Shown here: positions 37,309 through 46,561 of the stretch, piece by piece | Numbering within the stretch: the first letter of the stretch is position 1 | How the letters are laid out: every line of letters begins with the position of its first letter | NCBI RefSeq assembly: GCF_021234875.1 | Contig: NZ_JAJQVM010000024.1 | Span: 32,681-96,680 of the forward strand | Reading direction: 5' to 3' | DNA: 64,000 bases | Origin: Marinibactrum halimedae | GTDB taxonomy: Bacteria > Pseudomonadota > Gammaproteobacteria > Pseudomonadales > Cellvibrionaceae | Notes under the pieces: model-generated | Seen by the model: the letters and a program-made list of their open reading frames with translations, nothing else | The model's database searches: none | Told to the model about the DNA's origin: nothing | Translations under genes and position numbers: made by a program

Positions 37309-39048
37309 ATGAATATACGCGAGTTACTTAATCAACAATTTCAAGCGGCCATGATCGCCGCCGGTATTCCCTATAGCTATTCCCCTCACGTCACCCCTGC
37401 GAAAAAAGCAGGCTTTAGGGATTACCAAGCCAATGGCGCCATGGCTGCAGCCAAAGCCATGAAAGACAACCCACGAAATATCGCCCAATCCATTATTGAA
37501 CACCTAGAGCTGGGCGACATTGCTGAAAAACTGGAAATCGCCGGCCCGGGTTTTATCAATATTCACTTAAATCAACAATGGCTTGCAGAACAAGTTCTCG
37601 ATACCCAACGCGATGAAAAGTTAGGTGTCGAAAAAGACGCAGCTCAAACCGTCGTGGTGGATTATTCCAGCCCCAACCTCGCCAAAGAAATGCACGTTGG
37701 CCACCTACGCTCCACCATCATTGGTGATGCCGTCGTAAAAGCCCTCGAATTTAAAGGCCACCATGTTATTCGCCAGAACCACGTAGGCGATTGGGGCACC
37801 CAATTTGGTATGCTGATTGCCGAATTAGAAAGCCAGCAACAAAATGCCGACACCTCGGCAGAGATGGCCCTGCAAGACTTGGAAGTGTTTTATCAGCAAG
37901 CGAAAAAACATTTCGACGACGATGAAACCTTCGCGCAAACCGCCCGTGATTACGTTGTGAAACTGCAATCGGGTGACGAAGCTATTTTGAATATGTGGCA
38001 ACAATTTCGCGATATCTCTTTAAAACACAGCGAAGAGATTTACGAGAAACTCAATGTGAGCCTAACTCGCACCGACGTGATGGGGGAAAGCGCCTACAAC
38101 AAAGACTTACCGGTCTTGGTTGAAGATCTGAAATCACGAGAGTTTGCCGTAGAAGATAACGGTGCAACTGTCGTCTTTCTTGAAGAATTTAAAGATAAAG
38201 AAGGCAAGCCCAGCCCCGCCATTATTCAAAAACAAGATGGTGGCTACCTCTACGCCACCACCGACCTAGCGTGTATTCGCCACAGAGCTGGCACCTTGAA
38301 AGCCGACCGCTTAATGTACTTTATTGATGCTCGTCAAAACTTACACATGCAACAGGTGTTTACCATCGCGCGTAAAGCCGGTTATGCCAGTGAGTCACTG
38401 AGCCTTGAGCACCACGGTTTCGGCACCATGAATGGCTCAGATGGTAAGCCATTTAAAACCCGCTCTGGCGGCACCGTTAAATTAGCCTCATTGGTGGACG
38501 AAGCCATTGAGCGAGCTACACAGCTAATCAAAGCAAGAGAGACCGACTTAAGCGATCAAGACATAAAAGAAATTGCCCAAAAAGTTGGAGTGGGTGCCGT
38601 AAAATACGCAGATTTGTCCAAAACACGGACGAACGATTACATTTTCAACTGGGACTCCATGCTCAGTTTTGAAGGCAATACGGCCCCTTATCTGCAATAC
38701 GCCTACACCCGTGTACGGAGTATTTTTAGAAAAGCCAATGTTGACCCATCCACACTCAAAAGCAGTATCACACTGGAAGCACCTCAAGAGCGAGCCCTGG
38801 CCATTAAACTACTGCAGTTTTCCGAAGCGGTGGATCAAGTGATTAAAGAGGCATTTCCTCACGTCTTATGCACCTATTTATACGAACTTTCCAGTTTATA
38901 TATGAGCTTTTATGAAGCTTGCCCAATTCTTAAAGACGGGGTTGAGCAATCCGCTCGTGAAAGCAGACTGCTTATCTGTGAAGCGGTCGCCAATACGATG
39001 AAACAAGGATTAGAACTACTGGGCATTGAAGTAATGGAGCGCATGTAA
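37309..39048 (+). CDS. argS: Arginyl-tRNA synthetase
   Basis: 579 residues, class I. It charges tRNA-Arg (EC 6.1.1.19). The N-terminal Arg-tRNA additional domain (about 1-95) is followed by the Rossmann signature [14 protein letters not shown] with HVGH, and then [10 protein letters not shown] and a C-terminal DALR anticodon-binding domain (about 455-579) ending in the usual VMERM. The KMSKS region is the degenerate KTRSGG form common in ArgS. It follows miaE and precedes the DUF3581 gene, all on the + strand. Confidence 0.97.
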   Translation: MNIRELLNQQFQAAMIAAGIPYSYSPHVTPAKKAGFRDYQANGAMAAAKAMKDNPRNIAQSIIEHLELGDIAEKLEIAGPGFINIHLNQQWLAEQVLDTQRDEKLGVEKDAAQTVVVDYSSPNLAKEMHVGHLRSTIIGDAVVKALEFKGHHVIRQNHVGDWGTQFGMLIAELESQQQNADTSAEMALQDLEVFYQQAKKHFDDDETFAQTARDYVVKLQSGDEAILNMWQQFRDISLKHSEEIYEKLNVSLTRTDVMGESAYNKDLPVLVEDLKSREFAVEDNGATVVFLEEFKDKEGKPSPAIIQKQDGGYLYATTDLACIRHRAGTLKADRLMYFIDARQNLHMQQVFTIARKAGYASESLSLEHHGFGTMNGSDGKPFKTRSGGTVKLASLVDEAIERATQLIKARETDLSDQDIKEIAQKVGVGAVKYADLSKTRTNDYIFNWDSMLSFEGNTAPYLQYAYTRVRSIFRKANVDPSTLKSSITLEAPQERALAIKLLQFSEAVDQVIKEAFPHVLCTYLYELSSLYMSFYEACPILKDGVEQSARESRLLICEAVANTMKQGLELLGIEVMERM

Positions 39049-39122
39049 GCGCTTCTTTTCATTGTTTTTTACTTTTCGCCATTTTTGGGGTGTTTCTGTT
39101 GAAGCACCCTTTAGGACACACC

Positions 39123-39848
39123 ATGGATTTAAACGACTTTTTTCAAAACACCGATTCCACCGTTAGAATCAGCCCAGAGCAAGCCAGCCGCTTCGCAAAA
39201 CAAATCGCTGGCGACTTTAATCCCATTCACAATCCTGACTCTAAACGATTCTGCGTGCCTGGGGATTTATTATTTGCAGTAGCATTAAATAAACTGGGCC
39301 TACGCAGTTCAATGACATTCCAATTTGAAGGCATGGTGGGTAAAGACACACCATTACTCTTTCCCGAAACTTTAGTGGATGGCGCCGCCAGTGTTACCGA
39401 TGACAATAGCGATAAAACATTTTTACAAATTTCTGCTGAAGGTGAAACACTTCAGAACCAAGAGTCCATATTAAAATTTGTCAAAAGCTACGTTTCGTAT
39501 TCTGGGCATAATTTCCCACATATTTTATTGCCTTTAGTAAAAGAACATGAAGTAATGATTAATACCGCCCGCCCATTGGTCATATATGAAAGTATGCATT
39601 TCGAGTTGACACAGTTTGATTTTAACGATGTCAATCTTGAACAAACAAAAGCCACATTAGATATCAACGGAAAGCGAGGCGATGTCGTGTTAGACTTCGA
39701 TATTAAAGATGGTGACACTTTAATTGGCAAAGGTTATAAAAAGTTAATCTTGAGTGGCTTAAGACCTTATGAAGATGCACCAATGGCCCAGCTTGTCAAA
39801 GATTACGAAAGCTGGAAAGCAGAATACTTACAAGAAAATAGCCAGTAG
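39123..39848 (+). CDS. DUF3581 family protein
   Basis: 241 residues from the ATG at 39123, where AGGA sits eight bases upstream; the frame opens earlier at 39090 but that start has no ribosome site. DLNDFFQNTDSTVRISPEQASRFAKQIAGDFNPIHNPDSKRFCVPGDLLFA is typical of DUF3581, a family of unknown function common in gammaproteobacteria. The DFNPIHNPD segment and the central beta pattern suggest a hot-dog-like fold similar to dehydratase/thioesterase domains, but this is only a guess. No signal peptide. It follows argS on the same strand. Confidence 0.88.
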   Translation: MDLNDFFQNTDSTVRISPEQASRFAKQIAGDFNPIHNPDSKRFCVPGDLLFAVALNKLGLRSSMTFQFEGMVGKDTPLLFPETLVDGAASVTDDNSDKTFLQISAEGETLQNQESILKFVKSYVSYSGHNFPHILLPLVKEHEVMINTARPLVIYESMHFELTQFDFNDVNLEQTKATLDINGKRGDVVLDFDIKDGDTLIGKGYKKLILSGLRPYEDAPMAQLVKDYESWKAEYLQENSQ

Positions 39849-40261
39849 AGCCATTCAACGACACAGAAATTTGAACACTACCCCACAGTGAGAAGTGAGA
39901 CAGCTCACCTCTCACCTGCATTACTTTTCAAAATTCAGTTCTTATTTAACATGGGTTTCCTTAACCCTAAGTTCAACATTAATTAATTTTTTTGCTTTTC
40001 CCAACCCTTCAACTACGCTTAGTGGCAAAATAGGTGGAACTCGACCTAATATAAGCCGTTAAATAATTTAGTCACTTTCGCCTTTCAAAGTATAGGTTTT
40101 TTATTTCCGACAGCGAATTAAAAAACAAAAACAACACATCACCAAAAACTAAAACCAAAACACAAAAGTTATTTTTAAACGACAGATTTATTTACCTTAT
40201 GTTTTAAGCAATATAAAGAAGATGCCTTTTATTTGAAAACTAACAAAGGAATAAAGCTGAC
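39849..40261. other. AT-rich gap before the outer membrane protein pair
   Basis: 413 bases, no gene. The last 130 bases are very AT-rich and likely contain the promoter of the next gene. AAAGGAAT precedes the start at 40262. Confidence 0.5.
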
Positions 40262-41038
40262 ATGAAAAAAGCAATACTATTTGGCTTGGCCTTCAGCACA
40301 ATGGCAGCCTCCACATTTGCAAATGATTTTGTGGTTGACGTTGGTGCAAGCTATCTTAACCAAGATGAAACCGATGCCATAGGCATCGATGGCATTTGGT
40401 ATATTAATGGTGTTGATGTAGGAGAATCTCCTTATTTTGAAGCACCTTTTCTTGATCAAGCCTCTTTCGTTGAAGGAGAGTTTGTGAGCACAGACGCCGA
40501 TGGTATTGATGCCATCACCCTCTCTATAGGGGGGCGTGCTGTATTACCAGAGGATAACTGGATTATTGAAGGAGCCTACTCCTACCTGGAAGTTGATGTT
40601 CCGGGAGATCCTTCCGTCGATGCCCTCTATGTTGGGGTAGGTAAATACTTAAATGACACCACCACGTTTATTGTCAGCTACTCAATATTAGATAGCGATA
40701 TTTTGGACGATGATATCAACACTCTCGCCGGTGAATTCAGACATTTTGGAAGAATGGGAAGCGGAATGGGGTATGCTGCAGAAATTTTTACCTCACTGTC
40801 TGATGATGAAGCAGATACTGTACAGCTGGGTGGTGCCTACAAGATTTACCCCAATAAACAATTTGGCATTGGTCTCGAACTTGCCCAAGCATTTACCGAC
40901 CCCGACGACATTGTCAATTATTCTCTGGTCGCCGATTTTTTCTTTACACCTAATTTTTACATTACAGCGGATATCACCGATTCTGATGAAGACGACAGTG
41001 AAGTCGCTTGGACCATTGAAGGACGTTTACGTTTTTAA
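40262..41038 (+). CDS. Putative outer membrane beta-barrel protein, copy 1
   Basis: 258 residues. A signal peptide (about 1-20, cut near TFA-ND) is followed by a beta-strand pattern and a C-terminal strand ending in phenylalanine (EGRLRF), the outer membrane sorting signal. The mature protein is very acidic. It shares FDGxxYxxGV, PYxEAxFLDQAS, and the closing strand with the next gene, so the two are paralogues. I do not recognise a named family; by shape it is a porin-like or OmpW-like barrel of about 10-12 strands. Its own hairpin terminator follows at 41070. Confidence 0.8.
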   Translation: MKKAILFGLAFSTMAASTFANDFVVDVGASYLNQDETDAIGIDGIWYINGVDVGESPYFEAPFLDQASFVEGEFVSTDADGIDAITLSIGGRAVLPEDNWIIEGAYSYLEVDVPGDPSVDALYVGVGKYLNDTTTFIVSYSILDSDILDDDINTLAGEFRHFGRMGSGMGYAAEIFTSLSDDEADTVQLGGAYKIYPNKQFGIGLELAQAFTDPDDIVNYSLVADFFFTPNFYITADITDSDEDDSEVAWTIEGRLRF

Positions 41039-41069
41039 TATTTCTGCTCCAAAGCTACTCACACTCCTT

Positions 41070-41104
41070 AAAAAACTCTCCTCATAGCCTGCGGAGAGTT
41101 TTTT
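41070..41104 (+). terminator. Terminator between the two paralogous outer membrane genes
   Basis: AAAAAACTCTCC at 41070-41081 and GGAGAGTTTTTT at 41093-41104 form a long stem ending in T residues, and because the arms carry A and T tracts it can work in both directions. Confidence 0.85.
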
Positions 41105-41277
41105 ATAAAAATTATTATCCAATCACGCCTCACCTTAATCATTAATTTCCTTTCCCCCTGCGTTTCTGTATTAATTCTTCATTCATTTTCGCTATGGATA
41201 ATGCACTCCATCTAAACAACTTATTTAAGCGACAGAACCAAAACAAATCGCATAAAAAACACACAAAGGAGAGCTTT

Positions 41278-42093
41278 ATGAAAAAGGTGATTTTTTCCGC
41301 AGTATTAATGGCAACCGCATCTATGGCGTTTGCAGAAGATTATATGTTTGAAATAGGCGCAGGTTTTGGCGAACTCAGCGGAGAAACTGACCTACTGGGC
41401 TTTGACGGCACCTTTTATTTTGATGGCGTGGAAGTAAAAGATGGGCCTTACGCTGAAGCAGCGTTTCTTGATCAAGCCAGCTACATTAGTGGTGCATATT
41501 TAAATCTCGAAGATTATCGAGACGAAACAGATGCTTTCGGGATTGGAGGAAGATTTGTCTCTAGTAGTGGCTGGATTGTTGAAGGAGAGCGCATTCATTT
41601 AGAAACAAAACGAAATCGATCTAATAATGAAAGAGAATCCACCACTTATGAGTTCGGTTTAGGACGATACATCAACGATAACATCAGCATAGTGGGAAAT
41701 TATAGCCGCACAATGTTTGATAATGACTTGGGACGCGACCCCGACGATATTAGTACCATTGGTGCCGACTTTAAAATTGTTCAATCTTTTGGAAATGGTA
41801 TGGCGTTTACCGCTGAAGCCGGCGGTAGTGTTGCCGATGATGACAACGATACTGTCACCTTTGATGTTTTAGGTAAAGTGTACCTAAACCAACAATTAGG
41901 ATTAGGGGCTACTATTGAACAAGAAATTTTCGAAGACCCAGAAGATGACGATGAATTTGAAGACCTTACTTACTTTGGATTAGTCGCCGATTACTTTATT
42001 ACTCCATCAATTTTTGTCACTGCTGAAGTTGGCCAATACGATGTTGATAATGCAGACACAGAGTGGACAGTATCCGGTAACGTTCGTTTCTAA
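41278..42093 (+). CDS. Putative outer membrane beta-barrel protein, copy 2
   Basis: 271 residues from the ATG at 41278, chosen because AAGGAG is eight bases upstream and a signal peptide follows (MKKVIFSAVLMATASMAFA); an in-frame ATG at 41194 would put 28 polar residues before the signal. Paralogue of the preceding gene: same FDGTFYFDGVEVKDGPYAEAAFLDQAS segment, acidic loops (EDPEDDDEFED), and terminal phenylalanine (SGNVRF). Each gene has its own terminator, so they may be differently expressed. The copies have diverged considerably, so the duplication is not recent. Confidence 0.82.
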   Translation: MKKVIFSAVLMATASMAFAEDYMFEIGAGFGELSGETDLLGFDGTFYFDGVEVKDGPYAEAAFLDQASYISGAYLNLEDYRDETDAFGIGGRFVSSSGWIVEGERIHLETKRNRSNNERESTTYEFGLGRYINDNISIVGNYSRTMFDNDLGRDPDDISTIGADFKIVQSFGNGMAFTAEAGGSVADDDNDTVTFDVLGKVYLNQQLGLGATIEQEIFEDPEDDDEFEDLTYFGLVADYFITPSIFVTAEVGQYDVDNADTEWTVSGNVRF

Positions 42094-42108
42094 ATACTGA
42101 TTTTCAAT

Positions 42109-42138
42109 AGGGCTCTTTTTGATGAAGAGCCCTTTTTA
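42109..42138 (+). terminator. Terminator of the second outer membrane gene
   Basis: GGGCTCTT at 42110-42117 pairs with AAGAGCCC at 42125-42132, followed by TTTTT. It begins 17 bases after the stop codon. Confidence 0.88.
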
Positions 42139-42213
42139 TTTATCATTTCCTTTTCTATTTTCCAAAACCCTGCTCCCCTTTTTAGAAGGCTATTAGGAGG
42201 ACTATTAGAAGGA

Positions 42214-43038
42214 CTATTCTCCTACCAGCACATCAAACCGAGTTCGCGCAATACCATCCTCAGAAAGCGCTTTTGATAGTGCAGGGATAGTCGAATGAAA
42301 TTTTTTTTCCAGTGTATAAGGCGGATTAACGACAACCATACCCGATGCAGTCATGCCTTTATTATTTTCATCCTCCACCCCCATTTCAAATAATTGCACA
42401 TTGCGCAACGAACTGGAGCGAAATGTAGACTCCATTACTTTAACCCACTGCCGATCCACCACCGGATACCACAATAACATCATGCTGTTAGGCATTTTCT
42501 TGTAAGCTTTTTCCATTATCTCAACCACTTTCAGGTAGTCAGATTTCACCTCATAAGACGGATCAATCAGCACTAATGCACGTCGACTTTGGGTAGGTAA
42601 TAAGCTGAGTAACCCTATAAAGCCATCACTGTGCTGCACCACACTCAACCCTTTTTGCGCACAGTGCTTTTTCAACGGAACAATCGCTTGAGGGTGCAAT
42701 TCAAATAACCATGCTTTATCACCCGGACGAAGTAAACGCTTTATCAGCAGCGGCGAGCCTGGGTAACTTTGCTTAATCAAATCATGCTCAATGGCGTGAT
42801 GATAAGCGTCCAACCCCGGCAATTGGTTCCACGGTACTCGGCCAATACCCGATGCACTTTCACCTGTTTTTTGTGCTTCAGCAGAAGTTAAATTGTATAA
42901 GCCTTCGCCAGCATGAGTATCAATGTAATCAAACGGTTTGGGTTTTTTCTGAAGATACTGCACACATTCAAGCAACAACCAATGCTTCAATACATCCGCA
43001 TGATTACCCGCGTGATAGCAGTGTTGGTAACTAAGCAT
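42214..43038 (-). CDS. rlmJ: 23S rRNA (adenine2030-N6)-methyltransferase
   Basis: 274 residues. It methylates A2030 of 23S rRNA with S-adenosylmethionine. The N-terminus MLSYQHCYHAGNHADVLKH is a signature of RlmJ, with DTHAGEGLY for SAM binding and LIDPSYE as the catalytic DPPY-type motif. The family also has an inserted helical lobe (about residues 48-105), which is present. It is convergent with the outer membrane genes and its ribosome site is weak. Confidence 0.95.
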   Translation of the reverse strand: MLSYQHCYHAGNHADVLKHWLLLECVQYLQKKPKPFDYIDTHAGEGLYNLTSAEAQKTGESASGIGRVPWNQLPGLDAYHHAIEHDLIKQSYPGSPLLIKRLLRPGDKAWLFELHPQAIVPLKKHCAQKGLSVVQHSDGFIGLLSLLPTQSRRALVLIDPSYEVKSDYLKVVEIMEKAYKKMPNSMMLLWYPVVDRQWVKVMESTFRSSSLRNVQLFEMGVEDENNKGMTASGMVVVNPPYTLEKKFHSTIPALSKALSEDGIARTRFDVLVGE

Positions 43039-43089
43039 AATACCATCGCCCTTGAGCTAAAAATGGATCACAATATTTTCTTTAGTAAC

Positions 43090-43115
43090 GAAAACGCCGC
43101 TTAAAAAGCGGCGTT
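43090..43115 (-). terminator. Terminator of the NhaC gene
   Basis: AACGCCGC / GCGGCGTT forms a perfect 8-bp stem, and a short T run follows on the - strand (TTTTCGTTA). It lies between the antiporter stop at 43156 and rlmJ. Confidence 0.75.
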
Positions 43116-43155
43116 GACGTGACTCTTAATTTTTAAACTAGATAAACCGCCGTCG

Positions 43156-44658
43156 TTACGCACTCACGGGCTTATCACTTTCTTTGGAAACCGGCTGAGA
43201 AGACGTGGTCTGGATAACCTCATTATCACTCGTACGCGCTACTTTAAACCCAATGTAGGCAAACGCGATGGTGATAATTGGGCTTAGAATACAAAAGAAG
43301 GCGAATGGCGCATACGTCAGTGTAGCAACACCCAGAACCCCTGCATGATAAGCACCACAGGTATTCCATGGCACAAGCACTGAGGTAACCGTTCCCGAAT
43401 CTTCCAATGTACGACTCAAGTTTTGCGAGGCAAGGCCACGCTGTTTGTAGGAATCGGCAAACATGCGCCCTGGCACCAACACGGCCAGATATTGGTCCGA
43501 CGCGCTCACATTAGTAAACATACAAGTGCCTGCGGTAGCTGCCACCAACGAGCCCGCCGATCTCACATTTCGAATAACCGACTCGGTGATAATCCGCAAG
43601 AAACCAGAGCTTTCCATCACACCACCGAAAATCATCGCAGAAATAATTAACCAAATGGTGCCCATCATGCCAGCCATACCGCTGGAGCTTAGCAACTCAT
43701 CCAGAGTGTCATTACCGGTTTGTAATTGGGTATCCCCAAAGGCCGCCTGCATAATGCCAATGTAATTGTGAAAGTCTTCGCTCCCCGAAGCGGCTCCCAT
43801 TTGCTCAACGATATCGGGCTGAAAAATAAAAGCGAAAATCCCCCCTAATACCGTACCGGCAAATAAGGCAGGAAGAGCAGGCACTTTCTTTAAAATCATC
43901 GCTAATACTGCAATGGGCACTAATAACAACCATGGGGTAATGTTAAATTGGGCATTCAATGTTGTTAAAATTTCATCTACACCCACATTTTCAGCAGTGT
44001 CTTTAGCTCCAAAACCCAAGGCAACAAATAAGGTCAGCGAAATCAAAATAGATGGCACCGTAGTGATAGTGAGATAACGTATATGGGTAAATAATTCTGT
44101 ACCACTAGAAGCCGAAGCAAGATTGGTCGTATCAGACAGTGGCGACAATTTATCCCCAAAATACGCACCCGATAAGATCGCACCAGCAATCATGCCTTCG
44201 TGCAAGCCCAGCACTTTACCAATCCCCATCAATGCAATACCGATGGTAGCAGAGGTGGTCCAAGAACTGCCGGTAAACACCGACACCACGGCACAAATAA
44301 TACAGGCCGCAAACAAAAACAATGTCGCATTAAGCACCTGTAACCCGTAATAAATCATGGTGGGAATAATACCGCTCAACAACCACGTACCGGAGAGTGC
44401 GCCTACCATTAATAAAATGAGAATAGCCGGAGAGGCCAATTTCAAGCTGTTGATGACTCCGCCTTCCAAGGTTTTCCAACTGGAGCCGTATAGCCAAGCA
44501 AGTCCCGCAGCAATCGCCGCTGAAACAATAAGAATTATCTGATTAGAACCGCTGACCGCATCATCCTTGTAGATATATACATTCAACGATAACAAACTGA
44601 TGAGAATCACCAGTGGAATAATGGCTACAAATAGAGGAATGGCTTTTTTGTCGTTCAT
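43156..44658 (-). CDS. Na+/H+ antiporter of the NhaC family
   Basis: 500 residues with about 12-13 membrane segments. Typical NhaC stretches are GSSWTTSATIGIALMGIGKVLG and GAILSGAYFGDKLSPLSDTTNLA, and PWNTCGAYHAGVLGV near the C-terminus. It is probably an inner membrane Na+/H+ or Na+/substrate antiporter that extrudes Na+ or exchanges organic ions. It is downstream of astB on the same strand, after a 314-base gap that includes no clear terminator, so it may have its own promoter. Homologues sometimes sit by amino acid or organic acid pathways, but no link to arginine use is shown here. Confidence 0.9.
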   Translation of the reverse strand: MNDKKAIPLFVAIIPLVILISLLSLNVYIYKDDAVSGSNQIILIVSAAIAAGLAWLYGSSWKTLEGGVINSLKLASPAILILLMVGALSGTWLLSGIIPTMIYYGLQVLNATLFLFAACIICAVVSVFTGSSWTTSATIGIALMGIGKVLGLHEGMIAGAILSGAYFGDKLSPLSDTTNLASASSGTELFTHIRYLTITTVPSILISLTLFVALGFGAKDTAENVGVDEILTTLNAQFNITPWLLLVPIAVLAMILKKVPALPALFAGTVLGGIFAFIFQPDIVEQMGAASGSEDFHNYIGIMQAAFGDTQLQTGNDTLDELLSSSGMAGMMGTIWLIISAMIFGGVMESSGFLRIITESVIRNVRSAGSLVAATAGTCMFTNVSASDQYLAVLVPGRMFADSYKQRGLASQNLSRTLEDSGTVTSVLVPWNTCGAYHAGVLGVATLTYAPFAFFCILSPIITIAFAYIGFKVARTSDNEVIQTTSSQPVSKESDKPVSA

Positions 44659-44972
44659 TCAAATACCCAATGGTCAGTGCATTCGCCACGCCGGAGCAGG
44701 AGCTTTTATTATTATCAATACTGATCATTGCTTAACCTGGATGTTTTTCACCCAGAAAAAGAAAATGTAGGCGACCACTATTAACGCAAAACTCACCCAC
44801 CTGATTTACAAACCATACTGAATAAAACCATACCGAGTCACACCCTAAGTATCGTCACTGCATGTTTCTTGTAAACGGCGCTGTCTTCATTGACGCCCAT
44901 TGTACAGTTTAACGCACAGTTTTTGGGCTATATCAATCTTCATTCAAGTTTGGCGCTTAATAACTCCTCCTA
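44659..44972. other. Gap between astB and the NhaC gene
   Basis: 314 bases without a convincing gene. No clear hairpin with T-run is visible, so whether ast transcription ends here is open. The last 60 bases before the antiporter's start should hold its ribosome site; none is strong. Confidence 0.4.
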
Positions 44973-46334
44973 TTAAGCACTCTGAAACTCGTAAACAGCG
45001 CCAAGGTGCAATAATTGAACCAGCTCGTCAAGCGCTTGTCGTGACTCAACCAATAATGCAGGGTCTTTTAGGTCTTCTGGCAGGAGGGTGTCACGATAAT
45101 GGCGGTTAATCCAACCCTTGAGATCTTGATACAAACTCTCATCCAATATGACTCTCGCTCCAAGCGATTCCAGTTGAAGTTGAGACAATACCACTCTCAA
45201 TCGCAAACAGGCAGGACCACCTCCGTTACGCATACTTTGGCGCAAATCAAAATCCATTACCTTATTGATATGCGGATTATTGCAGCTTAACTCTTCTAGA
45301 TAGGCATTGACTGAAGAAATTTCCCGACACTCTCTTGGCACCACCAGTGTTGCCCCTGCTGCCCCCTCAGGACAAATCAACTGAGAATTGAACAAATAAG
45401 AACTAACGGCATCTTTGAGAGGAACCTGATTAGCCGCCACCTCAATGTACACCAATCCGTCTCCACCATAAGCTGCGTTTAATTGACGAATCACTTCGGG
45501 TGTATCGACAAACGCCTGCTCGTGATAAAAAAGCACGTTACGATTGCCCACGGCAATCACATCATTATGAAATACCCCCGCATCAATAGCCGCTGGGTTT
45601 TGTTGGGCGAATACCGTTTTGGCTGGGTTCAATCGGTGGATACGGGCAATCGTTTCACTGGCCTCTAAGGTTTGTCGTGCGGGGTATCGCTGCGGGCGCG
45701 GTAGGGCAGTATTAAAACTGCTTGCACCGTAGACAAAAAATTCGACGCCTTCTTTATCGTAACCTTCACAAAAACGTGTGTGGTTTGCCGCCCCCTCATC
45801 AGAAAAATGCGTGCCAGAGGGCAATGGCGCATGATGCACATAGTCACCAGAAGAAAAAATCCCCTGCAAAATTCGCCCTGTCGTTTCAGGTTCAATCGCA
45901 CGATGAAACATGCTGCACAAATTGGCGGGAGTGAAATGGGTTTTGCCATCTGCCGTATCCAAAAACGGAGAGACGGTTGCCGCATTAGCCACCCACATAT
46001 TCGATGCCGATGACACCGAGCGTAAAAAATGCGGAGCCTCTTTCAAGACCTTTGCAATAATATCGGAATCACTCCCCTGAAACCCCAGGCGCTTTAATGT
46101 AGGTAAATGCGGCCTTTCATGAGGTGGCAATACCCCTTGCTTTAACCCCAAATCCGCCAAGGCTTTCATTTTCTCTAAACCTTGCAGCGCCGCCTTTTTC
46201 GGAGATGCCGCCATTTCGGCGTGTTTTCCTGAGGCCACATTACCAAACGATAGCCCCGCATGATTATGAGTTGGCCCGACCAAACCATCAAAATTAACTT
46301 CATACACTTTATCGTTCTTCAATGGGAACTCCAT
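44973..46334 (-). CDS. astB: N-succinylarginine dihydrolase
   Basis: 453 residues. It turns N-succinylarginine to N-succinylornithine with release of CO2 and two ammonia (EC 3.5.3.23), step 2 of the AST pathway. The N-terminus EVNFDGLVGPTHNHAGLSFGN and the C-terminal MRNGGGPACLRLRV with the catalytic Cys are diagnostic. It follows astD on the same strand after about 230 bases; the ribosome site is poor. The order C-(M20)-A-D-B matches the E. coli and Pseudomonas arrangement apart from the inserted M20 gene and the missing astE. Confidence 0.96.
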   Translation of the reverse strand: MEFPLKNDKVYEVNFDGLVGPTHNHAGLSFGNVASGKHAEMAASPKKAALQGLEKMKALADLGLKQGVLPPHERPHLPTLKRLGFQGSDSDIIAKVLKEAPHFLRSVSSASNMWVANAATVSPFLDTADGKTHFTPANLCSMFHRAIEPETTGRILQGIFSSGDYVHHAPLPSGTHFSDEGAANHTRFCEGYDKEGVEFFVYGASSFNTALPRPQRYPARQTLEASETIARIHRLNPAKTVFAQQNPAAIDAGVFHNDVIAVGNRNVLFYHEQAFVDTPEVIRQLNAAYGGDGLVYIEVAANQVPLKDAVSSYLFNSQLICPEGAAGATLVVPRECREISSVNAYLEELSCNNPHINKVMDFDLRQSMRNGGGPACLRLRVVLSQLQLESLGARVILDESLYQDLKGWINRHYRDTLLPEDLKDPALLVESRQALDELVQLLHLGAVYEFQSA

Positions 46335-46561
46335 GGTTTTCTAACGGTTTCTTAATTGATGTTTTTTAAGTGATGATCTTTCTTTGGCGTTCTAAAGAGT
46401 TTTTCCCATACTAACTTTTTTATGGAAGCAAATATTTAAGAAAAAACAACGTTCATCCATGAACAAGTGATGCTCACTCATCGTATTCCGTTACCGATTT
46501 TTATTTATTTTATTGTTATTGATACATGAGTATGGACTTCTCAATGTATTCGCTTTATTTT

